Of a stretch of 64,000 nucleotides of DNA, positions 7,465 through 15,817 are shown piece by piece. Origin of the DNA: an uncultured Nitrospirota bacterium. Its GTDB lineage: Bacteria; Nitrospirota; Nitrospiria; Nitrospirales; UBA8639. The stretch's first letter is position 1, and each line of letters begins with the position of its first letter. A program made the position numbers and the translations under genes. The stretch spans positions 119,002 to 183,001 of the forward strand of contig CAKZPV010000047.1 of NCBI GenBank assembly GCA_937139405.1, read 5' to 3'. The notes beneath the pieces were generated by a model, which had not been told where the DNA came from, did not search any database, and saw only the letters and a list, made by a program, of their open reading frames with translations.

Positions 7465-8055
7465 CTATTGACGTGGAGTGGGGACGGCGGTGAGGCGTTG
7501 TCGTGTGGTTTTACGCAAGGTCGCCAATGGACGATGGAGCGTGAGCGTGCATTCCATTCTGGGTCGGACGGCGTCTAAATCTTTGTGGAGATGAATTTCA
7601 GTGATGCGGTTATCGTTGAGGCTGATGGCTTGGCAGATGGCATCCTGGGCAATTTTGAGTCCGCCATCTAAATCTCGCCGCAATGCGGTTTTGAAATAAA
7701 ACCGAATGGAGAGACCGAGCATGTGGTTCCCCAAGCCTTCAAAAAAATCTGCTCGGTGTGGAGATTGGTGTAAGATGGCCGACAGATGTTTTTCGACAGA
7801 TTTTTTGTAGTGGCGGCCTATAGATGAAAGGACTCGACGGCCGTTGACCGTGGCATATTGATGGTTGATGCTCGGAGGGAGTGGTAAGACTACGAAGAGT
7901 TCCTGGGGTTGGAGGGTATCGCCACCTAGATTACGCCAATCTTGTTGACTGGGTGCAGCTTTGGCTCGTTGAGGAGGGCGTGAGAGTAGCACTAAGCCAC
8001 CTTTTCCTCTGGTTTGTTGGAGCTGAGGAAAGGATTGGATTCGAATGGGTCTCAA
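7465..8055 (-). CDS. rusA: RusA-family Holliday junction resolvase
   Basis: The core (about residues 55-175) matches RusA: LFVVLPLPPSINHQY at the start, then RRDLDGGLKIAQDAIC with the DLDG acidic pair, then LNDNRITEIHLHKDLD carrying the remaining catalytic Asp. RusA-type enzymes are dimeric nucleases that cut four-way DNA junctions and are common in prophages. Here about 50 extra N-terminal residues of low complexity precede the domain. The start is taken as TTG at 8055 with GAGG 6 nt upstream; a later GTG could be used instead. It follows mraZ by 69 bp on the same strand and is likely co-transcribed with it. No phage genes surround it. Confidence 0.75.
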   Translation of the reverse strand: MRPIRIQSFPQLQQTRGKGGLVLLSRPPQRAKAAPSQQDWRNLGGDTLQPQELFVVLPLPPSINHQYATVNGRRVLSSIGRHYKKSVEKHLSAILHQSPHRADFFEGLGNHMLGLSIRFYFKTALRRDLDGGLKIAQDAICQAISLNDNRITEIHLHKDLDAVRPRMECTLTLHRPLATLRKTTRQRLTAVPTPRQ

Positions 8056-8124
8056 CGTTAGCCTCAGTTCAATGTGAAAACGATAGTGGTTAGGTGGTGA
8101 GGAAGAAAGTGCAGTAGGCTTGTC

Positions 8125-8571
8125 TTACAGAATGCCCTGTATTTTACCAAGAATCTGGTCGTAGGCCTCTTCGTTTTGACGAGCATAGAGACGCCATTCT
8201 GAGGGGTTCCAAATTTCTAAACGATGAAACATTCCAACGATGACGACTTCTTGGTCTTCATCCACAGGGATGAGTTTGCGTAAACGGCTGGGAATCAGGA
8301 TGCGGCCGGCGCGGTCCATTTCTGACGGCGTGGCTTCGGAGACCATGTGATACATAAAGAGTCGGCGTTGGTCTTCATCGAGTTTGTCTTTGGCTTTCTG
8401 GAGGCAGTTGTCCCATTCCGGTTTGGTGTAGGCCAAGACAGGCAGCTCTTGGCTTTTCAAAAACATGAGACTATTCCCGTTGCCTTCGATGTCCTCCCTG
8501 ATAAGGGTTGGGACGACGAAGCGCCCTTTTTCGTCAATCTTGCAATAATATTGTCCGGCAAAGTCACTCAT
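8125..8571 (-). CDS. mraZ: MraZ-type transcriptional regulator
   Basis: A 148-residue protein with two tandem AbrB-like units, each with the family's DxxxR signature: DEKGR at residues 13-17 and DRAGR at about 86-90, plus the FxGQYxCKID opening. MraZ binds repeats upstream of the division/cell wall cluster and usually sits directly before rsmH. Here the next gene on the strand is rusA and no rsmH, ftsL or mur gene is present, so this copy is outside the usual context. Whether the genome has a second mraZ in a dcw cluster cannot be seen from here. Confidence 0.85.
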   Translation of the reverse strand: MSDFAGQYYCKIDEKGRFVVPTLIREDIEGNGNSLMFLKSQELPVLAYTKPEWDNCLQKAKDKLDEDQRRLFMYHMVSEATPSEMDRAGRILIPSRLRKLIPVDEDQEVVIVGMFHRLEIWNPSEWRLYARQNEEAYDQILGKIQGIL

Positions 8572-8781
8572 GGTTCGTGGCGTATGTTCATAGGAAACGG
8601 GTGACTGGAATGTGAGTGTAGCTTACCCAAAGATGAAGAAAAGTCAAGTCGCATGGTGTAGCTTGGGTGTTCCTTTTCAGGCCAACACTGTCTGTAGTAG
8701 GTAGGGTGATAATGCGATAAATTATTGTTGTGATGTCTTTATTGGTTTTCCTTCTCACCGAATATCATACACGATGTATTT

Positions 8782-9141
8782 TTAGAGTTCTTGGTCCGTA
8801 CCGGGAATACTCATATTGTCCTCTTCCTGGCTACCTTCTCCCATTGATTCCATAGCTTCCTCAAAATCTTCTCCCATATCTTCACCCATTTCCTTGCCCA
8901 TCTTTTTCATGAAGCGAGCCATGCTCTTGGGATCGTTTTCGTCAATGTCGCCAAAATTGCTGGGGTCAGTCAGGGATTCCATGCGCGCTTCTTCAGATTT
9001 TGGAGCCGCAAAGCGGGACATGAGGCGCTCCAATTGTTGGCTTTTACAATGTTTGCAGAACAGCGTAGACGAGTGCCCCTGTAGAATAAGATAGGTGCTG
9101 GATTTGCTGCAGTCTTCACAGCGATATTCATAAATGGGCAT
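8782..9141 (-). CDS. FmdB-family zinc ribbon protein
   Basis: A 119-residue protein with the MPIYEYRCEDCSKSS opening of the FmdB family and two CxxC pairs (CEDC at residues 8-11, CKHC at 29-32) for one zinc. The remainder is acidic and methionine/glutamate-rich (MGKEMGEDMGEDFEEAMESMGEG), a low-complexity tail common in Nitrospirota and Deltaproteobacteria. FmdB was first linked to formamidase/acetamidase regulation, but most members have no proven role. It lies 69 bp downstream of comF on the same strand. Confidence 0.8.
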   Translation of the reverse strand: MPIYEYRCEDCSKSSTYLILQGHSSTLFCKHCKSQQLERLMSRFAAPKSEEARMESLTDPSNFGDIDENDPKSMARFMKKMGKEMGEDMGEDFEEAMESMGEGSQEEDNMSIPGTDQEL

Positions 9142-9210
9142 AGAGAAAGGGGTCTTATTTATTCATGTATATAACGTAAAATTAACTATTTGGAAAGAGG
9201 AGGCAGAGGC

Positions 9211-9963
9211 TTAGATCATGCGTGCGAGTGTGAGCCCATAGACCGGACCTGAGCCTGATTTTCTAAGGACTTTCGCGCATTCGTGAAGCGTGGTGCCGGT
9301 CGTGAACACATCGTCGATCAAGAGGATACGTTGACCCTTGATACGAGAGACATTCTCTACGGCGAAGGCTCGATGTAGGTTTGTGAGACGTTCTTTTTTC
9401 GAGAGAGATGTTTGCGGTACTGTCTGCTTCACTCGGAGAAGGCATGATAAGAGCAATGGGATCTGGAGATGTTGACTCAGGCCATGTGCCAATAGAAGTG
9501 ATTGATTGTATTCGCGTTCCCGTAATCGTTGTGGGTGGAGGGGGATTGGAATGAGTACATCAATGGTGGGTAAGGCCGGCAAGGCAGGTATCATCACTTG
9601 CAGAAAAGACTTGCTTAGTGAACGTTTTCCGCGATATTTGAATAAAATGATGGCTTCCCTGAGTGGTGATTGATACGGAAACAGACTCCACGTTTGGGTG
9701 AAAGCTGGTGGTTTGGCGCGACAGGTTCCGCATTCATGGGAAGGACTGTGTTGTAAGGCTACTGGTGACGCATAGGGGCCGCCGCAATGTGGACAAAAGG
9801 GTTCAGGTAGGGGTACTAATCTTGCCCAACATGTTTGGCAGACAAAGGGAACAGGGTCATCCCATAATGGTCTGTCGCAACTGACGCAAGCCGACGGGAA
9901 GATGACGTGAAGGAATTTACGAAGGAAAGACTGAGCGGAGGAGAAATATAGCATGGTCGGCAT
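9211..9963 (-). CDS. comF: ComF-family phosphoribosyltransferase-like protein
   Basis: A 250-residue protein with an N-terminal double zinc-finger region (CVSCDRP, CQTCW, CPHCGGP, CGTCRAKPP) and a C-terminal type I phosphoribosyltransferase fold. The PRPP-binding loop is RILLIDDVFTTGTTLHECA and the family motif YNQSLLLAHGLS is present. ComF proteins act in DNA uptake during natural transformation in several bacteria; comE genes are not nearby. The start is uncertain between ATG 9963 and ATG 9954, with no strong ribosome site for either. It is the first gene of a probable comF-fmdB pair. Confidence 0.8.
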   Translation of the reverse strand: MPTMLYFSSAQSFLRKFLHVIFPSACVSCDRPLWDDPVPFVCQTCWARLVPLPEPFCPHCGGPYASPVALQHSPSHECGTCRAKPPAFTQTWSLFPYQSPLREAIILFKYRGKRSLSKSFLQVMIPALPALPTIDVLIPIPLHPQRLREREYNQSLLLAHGLSQHLQIPLLLSCLLRVKQTVPQTSLSKKERLTNLHRAFAVENVSRIKGQRILLIDDVFTTGTTLHECAKVLRKSGSGPVYGLTLARMI

Positions 9964-10108
9964 TTCAACTGGATGAAGCTGTCATTCAAGCTGTCGTGCC
10001 GACGTCTTCATCCTTGGTCACGTAGGTCAGATTATGATATAGGAAGAGGCCTTTGGCTGTCTTGAGTTCTGAGTGATATTCAGGATTGAGTTGCGGGAAT
10101 TCTCTTGC

Positions 10109-10771
10109 ATGGTTCACTGTCAACATGTTTATAAAGAATATCGGCATAGTGCCATGCCGGTTGTGGCTTTGCGTGATCTCAACGTAAATATTCCCCAAGG
10201 GGAGTTTTGTGCATTGATGGGGCCAAGTGGGAGTGGAAAAAGTACGCTTTTGCATTTAGTGGCTGGGTTGGATTGGGTCACGTCTGGTGAGATCATGCTA
10301 GACGGTCGATCATGCCTTGCGTTTGGTGATCGTGAATGGACGCAGTGGCGTCGGGAAAAAATCGGGATGGTGTTTCAAGCATTTCATCTTATTCCTGGAT
10401 TAACGATTGAAGAAAATGTCGCGTTGCCGTTACGGTTAGCAGGATGGTCTTCCGCCTCTGTACGTACACGGGCGGTGGAAATGTTGGATACAGTTGGCAT
10501 GAGTCATCGGCTTGGACATCGTTCTCATGAATTGTCGGGTGGGGAGCAACAACGTGTCGCGATTGCTAGAGCATTTGTTCATCGTCCGCAATTGATTGTG
10601 GCGGATGAACCCACAGGGAATCTGGATGGGCCGACGGGCGAGAATATTGTCTCACTGCTTCGGCAATGTGCTCAAGAGTTTGGCCAAACAGTGCTCTTAG
10701 CGACTCACTCGTTAACGGCGGCGCAGGCGGCTGATCGTGTCCTTACCATTCGAGACGGACAGTTGGAGTAA
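10109..10771 (+). CDS. ABC transporter ATPase, LolD/MacB/YbbA type
   Basis: A 221-residue ATPase with Walker A GPSGSGKST, the family's GMVFQAFHLIPGLTIEENV Q-loop, signature LSGGEQQRVAIARA, Walker B LIVADEPTGNLD and H-loop ATHS. These are the marks of the LolD/MacB/FtsE group that works with FtsX-type permeases. I chose ATG 10109, because the ORF's first 12 residues are unlike the family. Its likely partner is the large permease at 12097, but a dihydroorotate dehydrogenase and a LuxR-type gene lie between them. The DHODH start is 7 bp downstream, and GGAG of its ribosome site overlaps the end of this gene. Confidence 0.85.
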   Translation: MVHCQHVYKEYRHSAMPVVALRDLNVNIPQGEFCALMGPSGSGKSTLLHLVAGLDWVTSGEIMLDGRSCLAFGDREWTQWRREKIGMVFQAFHLIPGLTIEENVALPLRLAGWSSASVRTRAVEMLDTVGMSHRLGHRSHELSGGEQQRVAIARAFVHRPQLIVADEPTGNLDGPTGENIVSLLRQCAQEFGQTVLLATHSLTAAQAADRVLTIRDGQLE

Positions 10772-10777
10772 AATTTC

Positions 10778-11707
10778 ATGGATCTTTCTACCAGTATTGC
10801 AGGTGTGTCATTTCATGTGGGGGTGATGAATGCGTCTGGGGCCTTGTGCGTGACACAGGGTGAATTGGAAGCTTTAGGAGAGTCGGCTGCCGGCGCGATG
10901 GTGACGAAGTCGATGACGCCGTTGGCGCGTGAGGGGAATCCTCATCCACGGTATGTGGCGATTGACGGAGGGTCGATCAATTCCATGGGTTTGCCGAATT
11001 TAGGATATCCGGCCTATGTGAAGTTGATTCCTGAATTAAAGCGCTTTAAGAAGCCGGTGATTGCCAGTTTAGCAGGCTTGCATCCCGATGATTTTATCGA
11101 AGGAGCAAAAGCCCTCAATGCAGCTGGGCCCGATTTGGTCGAAGTCAATTTGTCTTGTCCTAATATTCTTGGAAAACCACAGATTGGTTATGACGTTGAC
11201 GAAACAGCTCAACTATTGAGTGCGATTCGAAACATTTTCTCCATTCCCTTTGGGGTGAAGCTCCCACCGTATTTCGATCCTATTCATCATCAACAAATTG
11301 CTGGAGTCTTACAACGAATTGGCGTGGCCTTTGTCACGGTGATTAATTCGGTGGGCAATGCTCTCGTGGTGGATCCGGAACTGGAACGAGTCGTCATTAA
11401 GCCTAAGGGAGGATTTGGTGGGCTAGGTGGGCGAATCATTAAACCGGTGGCCTTGGCCAATGTCCGAGCGTTTTGGAAGATCTGGGGAGATCGTATTCCG
11501 ATCATTGGCACTGGCGGTATCGAAAATGGCACTGATATTTTTGAACATGTGCTGTGTGGAGCTTCAGCTGTTCAGATTGGCACGGTCTTGGTGGAAGAGG
11601 GTGTTGGAGTATTTTCTCGGCTCGCCCAGGAAGTTATGGAATGTCTGGAGCAGAAAGGTTACCCGTCATTAATGGCCTGCCGAGGAAAGTTAAAGGAGAT
11701 CGACTGA
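10778..11707 (+). CDS. Dihydroorotate dehydrogenase, class 1A-like
   Basis: A 309-residue FMN barrel that would oxidise dihydroorotate to orotate in pyrimidine synthesis. Visible motifs are GAMVTKSMT, NSMGLPNLGY, VEVNLSCPNILGKPQ (with Cys as catalytic base, as in class 1A), FGVKLPPYFD, TVINSVGN and IIGTGGIENGTD. Class 1A enzymes are soluble and use fumarate; class 1B uses the same fold with a Ser/Cys and a PyrK partner, which is absent here. The start is set by GGAG 11 nt upstream and it lies 6 bp after the ABC ATPase, so both are probably on one transcript although functionally unrelated. Converges with the LuxR-type gene. Confidence 0.85.
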   Translation: MDLSTSIAGVSFHVGVMNASGALCVTQGELEALGESAAGAMVTKSMTPLAREGNPHPRYVAIDGGSINSMGLPNLGYPAYVKLIPELKRFKKPVIASLAGLHPDDFIEGAKALNAAGPDLVEVNLSCPNILGKPQIGYDVDETAQLLSAIRNIFSIPFGVKLPPYFDPIHHQQIAGVLQRIGVAFVTVINSVGNALVVDPELERVVIKPKGGFGGLGGRIIKPVALANVRAFWKIWGDRIPIIGTGGIENGTDIFEHVLCGASAVQIGTVLVEEGVGVFSRLAQEVMECLEQKGYPSLMACRGKLKEID

Positions 11708-11736
11708 TCGAGGGGCTAAGGTTTTAAGAAGGACAT

Positions 11737-12042
11737 TTAGACTTTGGTAAGCGAAGAAGGTCCCTTAGGAATAATATTCAGTGCAATTGCTTGGCGGAGC
11801 AGTTGCGCGACGTTTCGAACACGTAACCGTCGCATGAGGTTAAACCGATGAACCTCCACGGTTCTTACGCTAATATCTAGCCGTTGCCCTATTTCTCGAT
11901 TCGTACAGCCTTGAGCCACCAAGCGGAGAATTTCTTTTTGTCGCGAAGTTAAGCTTTGGCCTTGAGCACCAGCTTCTGATGTGGCTTCGGTTGAGTCCTG
12001 TTCTTCAACGTTGTCTTTGGGCATTTCTCTCTTGTACCCCAC
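11737..12042 (-). CDS. Stand-alone LuxR-type HTH regulator
   Basis: About 101 residues; nearly all of it is a LuxR/GerE helix-turn-helix: LTSRQKEILRLVAQGCTNREIGQRLDISVRTVEVHRFNLMRRLRVRNVAQLLRQAI. There is no receiver or ligand domain. The frame opens with GTG at 12042; an ATG at 12024 with GAGAG just before it is an equally good start. It is divergent from the permease gene, with the two starts about 55 bp apart, so it may control the permease or be controlled with it. Confidence 0.75.
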   Translation of the reverse strand: MGYKREMPKDNVEEQDSTEATSEAGAQGQSLTSRQKEILRLVAQGCTNREIGQRLDISVRTVEVHRFNLMRRLRVRNVAQLLRQAIALNIIPKGPSSLTKV

Positions 12043-12096
12043 GCATTTTTGTTTAGTCGTTTTAACATAGGCCCCACTTCTGGGACAACAGCATCC

Positions 12097-14670
12097 ATGA
12101 TCAGAATTTTCCTGCTCTTAGTTATCGAACATCTGCGCCATCGTCCAATTCGAGCGCTATTAACAGTACTTGGGGTGGCCATTGGTGTGTCGGCCTGGCT
12201 TGCGATTCGAGTGGTCAATGGGGAAGTCTATCAATCGTTTGAGCAATCGGTGGAGTCGGTTGTTGGAGAAGCGTCGATCACGGTATTGGGTAGTTCTGAG
12301 GGCATAGATGAGCAAATTTTAGAGACGATTCAAGGACATCCAGGGGTTCGGGCCGTGAGCCCAGTTCTTAAGATTGAAGGTGAAATTCAAGCTGGGCCCT
12401 TGTCAGGTCGCTCCCTTCTGATTTGGGGCGTAGATCTCCTGGAGCAAGGAAAAGATTGGGAGGTCCAGAGTTCTTCAGGGGTATTGGAGCAAGGGGAGTG
12501 GGAGGAGCTTTTTGCCCCCTCAACGGTTTTTCTAGAAGAGGAATTGGCAACCACGCTTGGTTTGCGTCAGGGCGAAACGGTCTCGGTGAAGATCAAGGGA
12601 GACGTTTATGATTTGGCTGTTGGAAAGGTGTTGAAGTCATCAGATCTTCGAGGGGGGGGCCAACAGCAGGTGCTAATGGATATTGCCTCGGCTCAATGGA
12701 CGTTTGGATGGTTGGGGCGGTTACATCACATTGCGATTATTTCGGAATCTGGCGTTTCCGCTTCAAGGTTAATCCAAGAGTTGCAATCGGTGCTGCCGGA
12801 AACTATTCAGGTCAGCCAGTCATCTCGACGCAATCGGCAAGTGGAATCCATGTTGCGAGCCTTTCAGATGAATTTGACGATGCTGAGTGGGATCAGTCTG
12901 CTGGTCGGGATCTTTCTTGTCTATAACACGACAGCTTTTTCGGTTGTTCATCATCGACAAGAGATTGGCATTCTTCGGTCGCTCGGGATGGAGCGCTCAG
13001 CAATCACGACGTTGTTTCTTCTCGAAGCCGGTGTGTTGGGCATCGCCGGGGGTCTCTTGGGGTGTTGGCTGGGGGTTGTGCTTGCGCGATGGTTAACCAT
13101 CATGATTGGACAGAACGTGGGTGAGCTCTATGGCATGACCGCGTTGTTAGCTCTGCCTATTCCCTTACCTCTGCTTGTAGAAGCCATGTGTTTAGGGATA
13201 GCCGTTTCTCTGATGGGCGCTCTTCGACCAGCGTGGGAAGCAAGTACGATGGCCCCGGTTCGAGCTCTTGCTGGTGGTCAATCTCAAGTTGAGGAAGATC
13301 ATGATGTCCAAGGTTTCAAATGGGTTGTTCTGGTGTCTTTACTCGGAGCTGGAGTATTGAGTCAGATGCCATCAATACATAGTATTCCAGTCGGAGGTTA
13401 TACGGCAGCCTTTTGTTTGTTGATGGGAGGTGCGGCGGCTGGGCCCGTATTGTCTCAATGGTTTAGCCAATGGAACCAATATCAGCAGAGAAACCGAAGT
13501 GGCCTTTTGCCTTCTCTGGCGGCAGAGCAAATGGGGCGTAATCCTCGCCGAGCCAGTGTGACGATGGCGGCCATCGTTGTGGGATTGGCCATTTTAGTAG
13601 GGGTAGGCATTATGATTCAGAGTTTTAGACAGACAGTGGAATTCTGGGTTGAGCAAACCTTGATGGCCGATATTATTATTGCACCCACGTCTTGGTTGGG
13701 AGAACCAGAGTCCACAGGAAAGAATCAGGGATTGCCACAAATATTCATTAAAGACGTATTAGAAATTCCTGGAATTGAGGCGGTTGATCCCTACATAGAA
13801 ACAAATGTAGAGACGGAAGGACAAACGGTGGCGTTGATCTCACGCGATGTTCGACTTCATGCAAAGCACAGTCAGTATTTATTTTTGCAGGGGGAATCTT
13901 CGGAGATATTAGCTCAAGTCGTCGACGATCATGGAGTCATTATTTCTGAAGTGTTAGCCAAACGATTGGGTGTCTCTGTGGGGGATCAATTGCCATTAAG
14001 AACGACAGAGCGTATCGAGCAGTTTCAGGTGAAGGGGGTGTTTTATGATTACGCGACTGATGGTGGGAAAGTTGTGATGGACCAAGGCCTCTTTTTAGAG
14101 AAATGGGGTGAACAAGATGCCACGGTTTTTGCTGTCTATCTGATGGAAGGGGAGAAGCTTTCAGTTGTCCGCCAGACTATTGAACAATCATTAGGAAATA
14201 ATAAGCCAATTATCACGATTAGCAATGGGGAGTTGAAACTAGAAATTCTCGATATTTTTGATCGGACGTTTCGTGTGACCTATATCTTGGAACTCATTGC
14301 CTTGAGTGTCGCCGTACTGGGCATTATGAATACGCTTCTCACAGCTATTTTGGAACGGCGACGGGAACTCGCAACGCTTAGGGCCATTGGCGCGAGTGGT
14401 CGACAAATTCAGGGGTTAATAATTTGGGAGTCCTGCTACTTAGCAGGGTTAGGGGCAGTCGTGGGTATTGCTGTAGGTATGGCCTTGTCAGTCGTATTAA
14501 TCAAAGTCATTAATAAGCAATCCTTTGGTTGGACGATTCAATTCACCTTGGCGTGGGAAACCATCGGTATGGCTGTTCTTGTGGCCTTGGCAGCAGCGTT
14601 AATTGGAGCCTGGGCTCCGGCCCGCTGGGCTAGCCGTCAGACTATCGCGGATGATTTACGCTATGAATGA
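12097..14670 (+). CDS. ABC transporter permease with two FtsX domains (YbbP/LolC-type)
   Basis: An 857-residue membrane protein with an N-terminal helix (ALLTVLGVAIGVSAWLAIRVV), a large periplasmic MacB-PCD-like domain, and three transmembrane helices near residues 265-390 (FtsX unit 1: LLVGIFLVYNTTAFSVVHHRQEIGILRSLGM). Then there are two central helices, a second periplasmic domain, and FtsX unit 2 (IMNTLLTAILERRRELATLRAIGAS) at the C-terminus. This ten-helix layout is that of the YbbP/'lipid export' permeases paired with an ATPase like the one at 10109. I prefer ATG 12097 because the first 16 residues of the longer frame are poor; no strong ribosome site decides it. The substrate is unknown. 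Confidence 0.8.
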   Translation: MIRIFLLLVIEHLRHRPIRALLTVLGVAIGVSAWLAIRVVNGEVYQSFEQSVESVVGEASITVLGSSEGIDEQILETIQGHPGVRAVSPVLKIEGEIQAGPLSGRSLLIWGVDLLEQGKDWEVQSSSGVLEQGEWEELFAPSTVFLEEELATTLGLRQGETVSVKIKGDVYDLAVGKVLKSSDLRGGGQQQVLMDIASAQWTFGWLGRLHHIAIISESGVSASRLIQELQSVLPETIQVSQSSRRNRQVESMLRAFQMNLTMLSGISLLVGIFLVYNTTAFSVVHHRQEIGILRSLGMERSAITTLFLLEAGVLGIAGGLLGCWLGVVLARWLTIMIGQNVGELYGMTALLALPIPLPLLVEAMCLGIAVSLMGALRPAWEASTMAPVRALAGGQSQVEEDHDVQGFKWVVLVSLLGAGVLSQMPSIHSIPVGGYTAAFCLLMGGAAAGPVLSQWFSQWNQYQQRNRSGLLPSLAAEQMGRNPRRASVTMAAIVVGLAILVGVGIMIQSFRQTVEFWVEQTLMADIIIAPTSWLGEPESTGKNQGLPQIFIKDVLEIPGIEAVDPYIETNVETEGQTVALISRDVRLHAKHSQYLFLQGESSEILAQVVDDHGVIISEVLAKRLGVSVGDQLPLRTTERIEQFQVKGVFYDYATDGGKVVMDQGLFLEKWGEQDATVFAVYLMEGEKLSVVRQTIEQSLGNNKPIITISNGELKLEILDIFDRTFRVTYILELIALSVAVLGIMNTLLTAILERRRELATLRAIGASGRQIQGLIIWESCYLAGLGAVVGIAVGMALSVVLIKVINKQSFGWTIQFTLAWETIGMAVLVALAAALIGAWAPARWASRQTIADDLRYE

Positions 14671-14727
14671 GCCTCTCTCTCTTTTCTTTCCACACGGCAA
14701 AAATCGCAGGTACAATGTTGAAGTATT

Positions 14728-14982
14728 ATGAAGGCTGAAATAAAAGTAAAGGTGAAGAAATTTGGCAACAGTGCGGTTATCCGCATTCCTTTACATGTCC
14801 TTGAAGGGGCTTCTCTCAATCTGGAAGAAGAGGTTGTGATTCGGGAAAAGAAAGGATGTATTGTCATGGAAGGAATCCAAGCTAAAGAATATGACCTAAA
14901 AAACCTTCTTAAGGGAATCACACCCAATTACCAACATCGATCCGTAGATGTTGGGAAACCTCAAGGTGAAGAAACTTGGTAA
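14728..14982 (+). CDS. MazE/AbrB-type antitoxin, orphan
   Basis: An 84-residue protein with the swapped-hairpin AbrB fold of MazE: KVKKFGNSAVIRIPLHVLEGASLNLEEEVVIREKKG. The C-terminal half would bind the toxin. A mazF gene would be expected next. An ATG overlaps its stop region at 14981-14983 and reads Met-Ser-Thr-Ser-stop, so the toxin frame dies after four codons and nothing MazF-like follows. This is therefore a toxin-less antitoxin, possibly kept for anti-addiction or simply decaying. Confidence 0.75.
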   Translation: MKAEIKVKVKKFGNSAVIRIPLHVLEGASLNLEEEVVIREKKGCIVMEGIQAKEYDLKNLLKGITPNYQHRSVDVGKPQGEETW

Positions 14983-15047
14983 TGTCGACCAGTTAGTCGG
15001 CATAGAGTTTAATGTGTATGACATAAGAAAATGATACTCAACAGTGG

Positions 15048-15257
15048 ATGAATCCCATGCGAATAAATATTGTTATCGATGATCAATTGATCACTACTGT
15101 TCAAAAGATTACGGGTATCAAAACGAAAAAAGGCGTGGTGGAAGAAGCTTTGAGACTTCTTCTTCGTCTAAAACGTCAACAGAGGGTGAGAAATATTCGT
15201 GGAAAGTTCAAGTGGACAGGAAACCTTGAAGCGATGAGGCTGGATAAGAAAATATGA
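15048..15257 (+). CDS. VapB-type antitoxin (type II toxin-antitoxin), orphan
   Basis: A 69-residue ribbon-helix-helix protein. From ATG 15057 it reads MRINIVIDDQLITTVQKITGIKTKKGVVEEALRLLLRLKRQQ followed by RNIRGKFKWTGNLEAMR, the canonical VapB opening and C-terminal toxin-wrapping segment. ATG 15048 gives three extra residues. The stop overlaps an ATG (ATGA, 15254-15257), exactly where vapC should begin, but the vapC frame is not intact. Confidence 0.8.
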   Translation: MNPMRINIVIDDQLITTVQKITGIKTKKGVVEEALRLLLRLKRQQRVRNIRGKFKWTGNLEAMRLDKKI

Positions 15258-15367
15258 TTCTTCCAATGATTGGAATGCCACTTACCATCAAAAGTGCAAC
15301 AAACAATCGAACACGCCTAAAGCGGGGAGTCACGGTCTGGCATTTGGGACTTCTGTCAATTCTGTAA
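15254..15367 (+). pseudogene. Remnant of a VapC-type toxin
   Basis: The frame coupled to vapB begins Met-Ile-Leu, as VapC proteins do (MILVDTS...), but departs at once and stops after 37 codons at 15365-15367. A later segment (RTRLKRGVTVWHLGL) may recall the LRKRGVTV region just before the third catalytic Asp, which would fit a large internal deletion. None of the four acidic PIN residues is present. The identification rests mostly on position. Confidence 0.4.
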
Positions 15368-15817
15368 GATTCGGTTAACCGACTCTATGCCCCCTCCATC
15401 ATTCCCGACATTTATTATCGGGAAGCCATCTTGGGTTTTTCAATTCAATAATTATTAAAAGTTGGAACACGGCGTACTCGTTTTTGCAGCAACTGCGTCT
15501 AAGGGGTTATTGGTGTTTGCCGGGTTTCGCCCCGGCGGACGAGGCCCTTTTGTTTCGGCAAAAGGACCCAAAACCATGTTGGCCGTGCTGCGGCCCTTCG
15601 GGTCCCCTGTGCGGTTCGCCAACACCGGTGGCGCGCAAACTCGCTCCGCTCAAACAGTGCGCACCTTTTCTCCGGTGTCGGCTGCACTGCTCGGCCACAC
15701 CACAAGGCCAGGGGAGATTATTGTTACAGGGGGCACCTTATGATAAGGCAAGAATTCAGGCCTGACCCTAAGACAAAGGGAGAGGTGCCGAAAGACTCTC
15801 CTGTTATCTAGGCGGGA
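15368..15817. other. Gene-free stretch with dispersed repeat sequence
   Basis: Several overlapping frames on both strands come from GC-rich repeat sequence (15518-15720) and have no protein-like features. It contains copy A of the repeat described at 15518-15583. CCTGACCC at 15761-15768 resembles the RAYT-linked motif. Confidence 0.5.
15518..15583 (+). repeat. Dispersed repeat, copy A
   Basis: About 66 bp containing the hairpin CCTTTTGTTTCGGCAAAAGG and GACCCAAAACCAT, preceded by GCCGGGTTTCGCCCCGGC. It matches copy B at 17349-17415 in inverted orientation with only scattered differences. The pair brackets the gene at 15818-16789. Confidence 0.7.

Noticed and set aside
8347..8604. 85-codon plus-strand frame opposite mraZ
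   Set aside because: Antisense shadow of mraZ, which has both DxxxR motifs intact.
15462..15765. Two or three overlapping frames of about 60-90 codons on both strands
   Set aside because: They come from the GC-rich dispersed repeat, whose related copy near 17.4 kb gives similar nonsense peptides (FGSFCRNKR).
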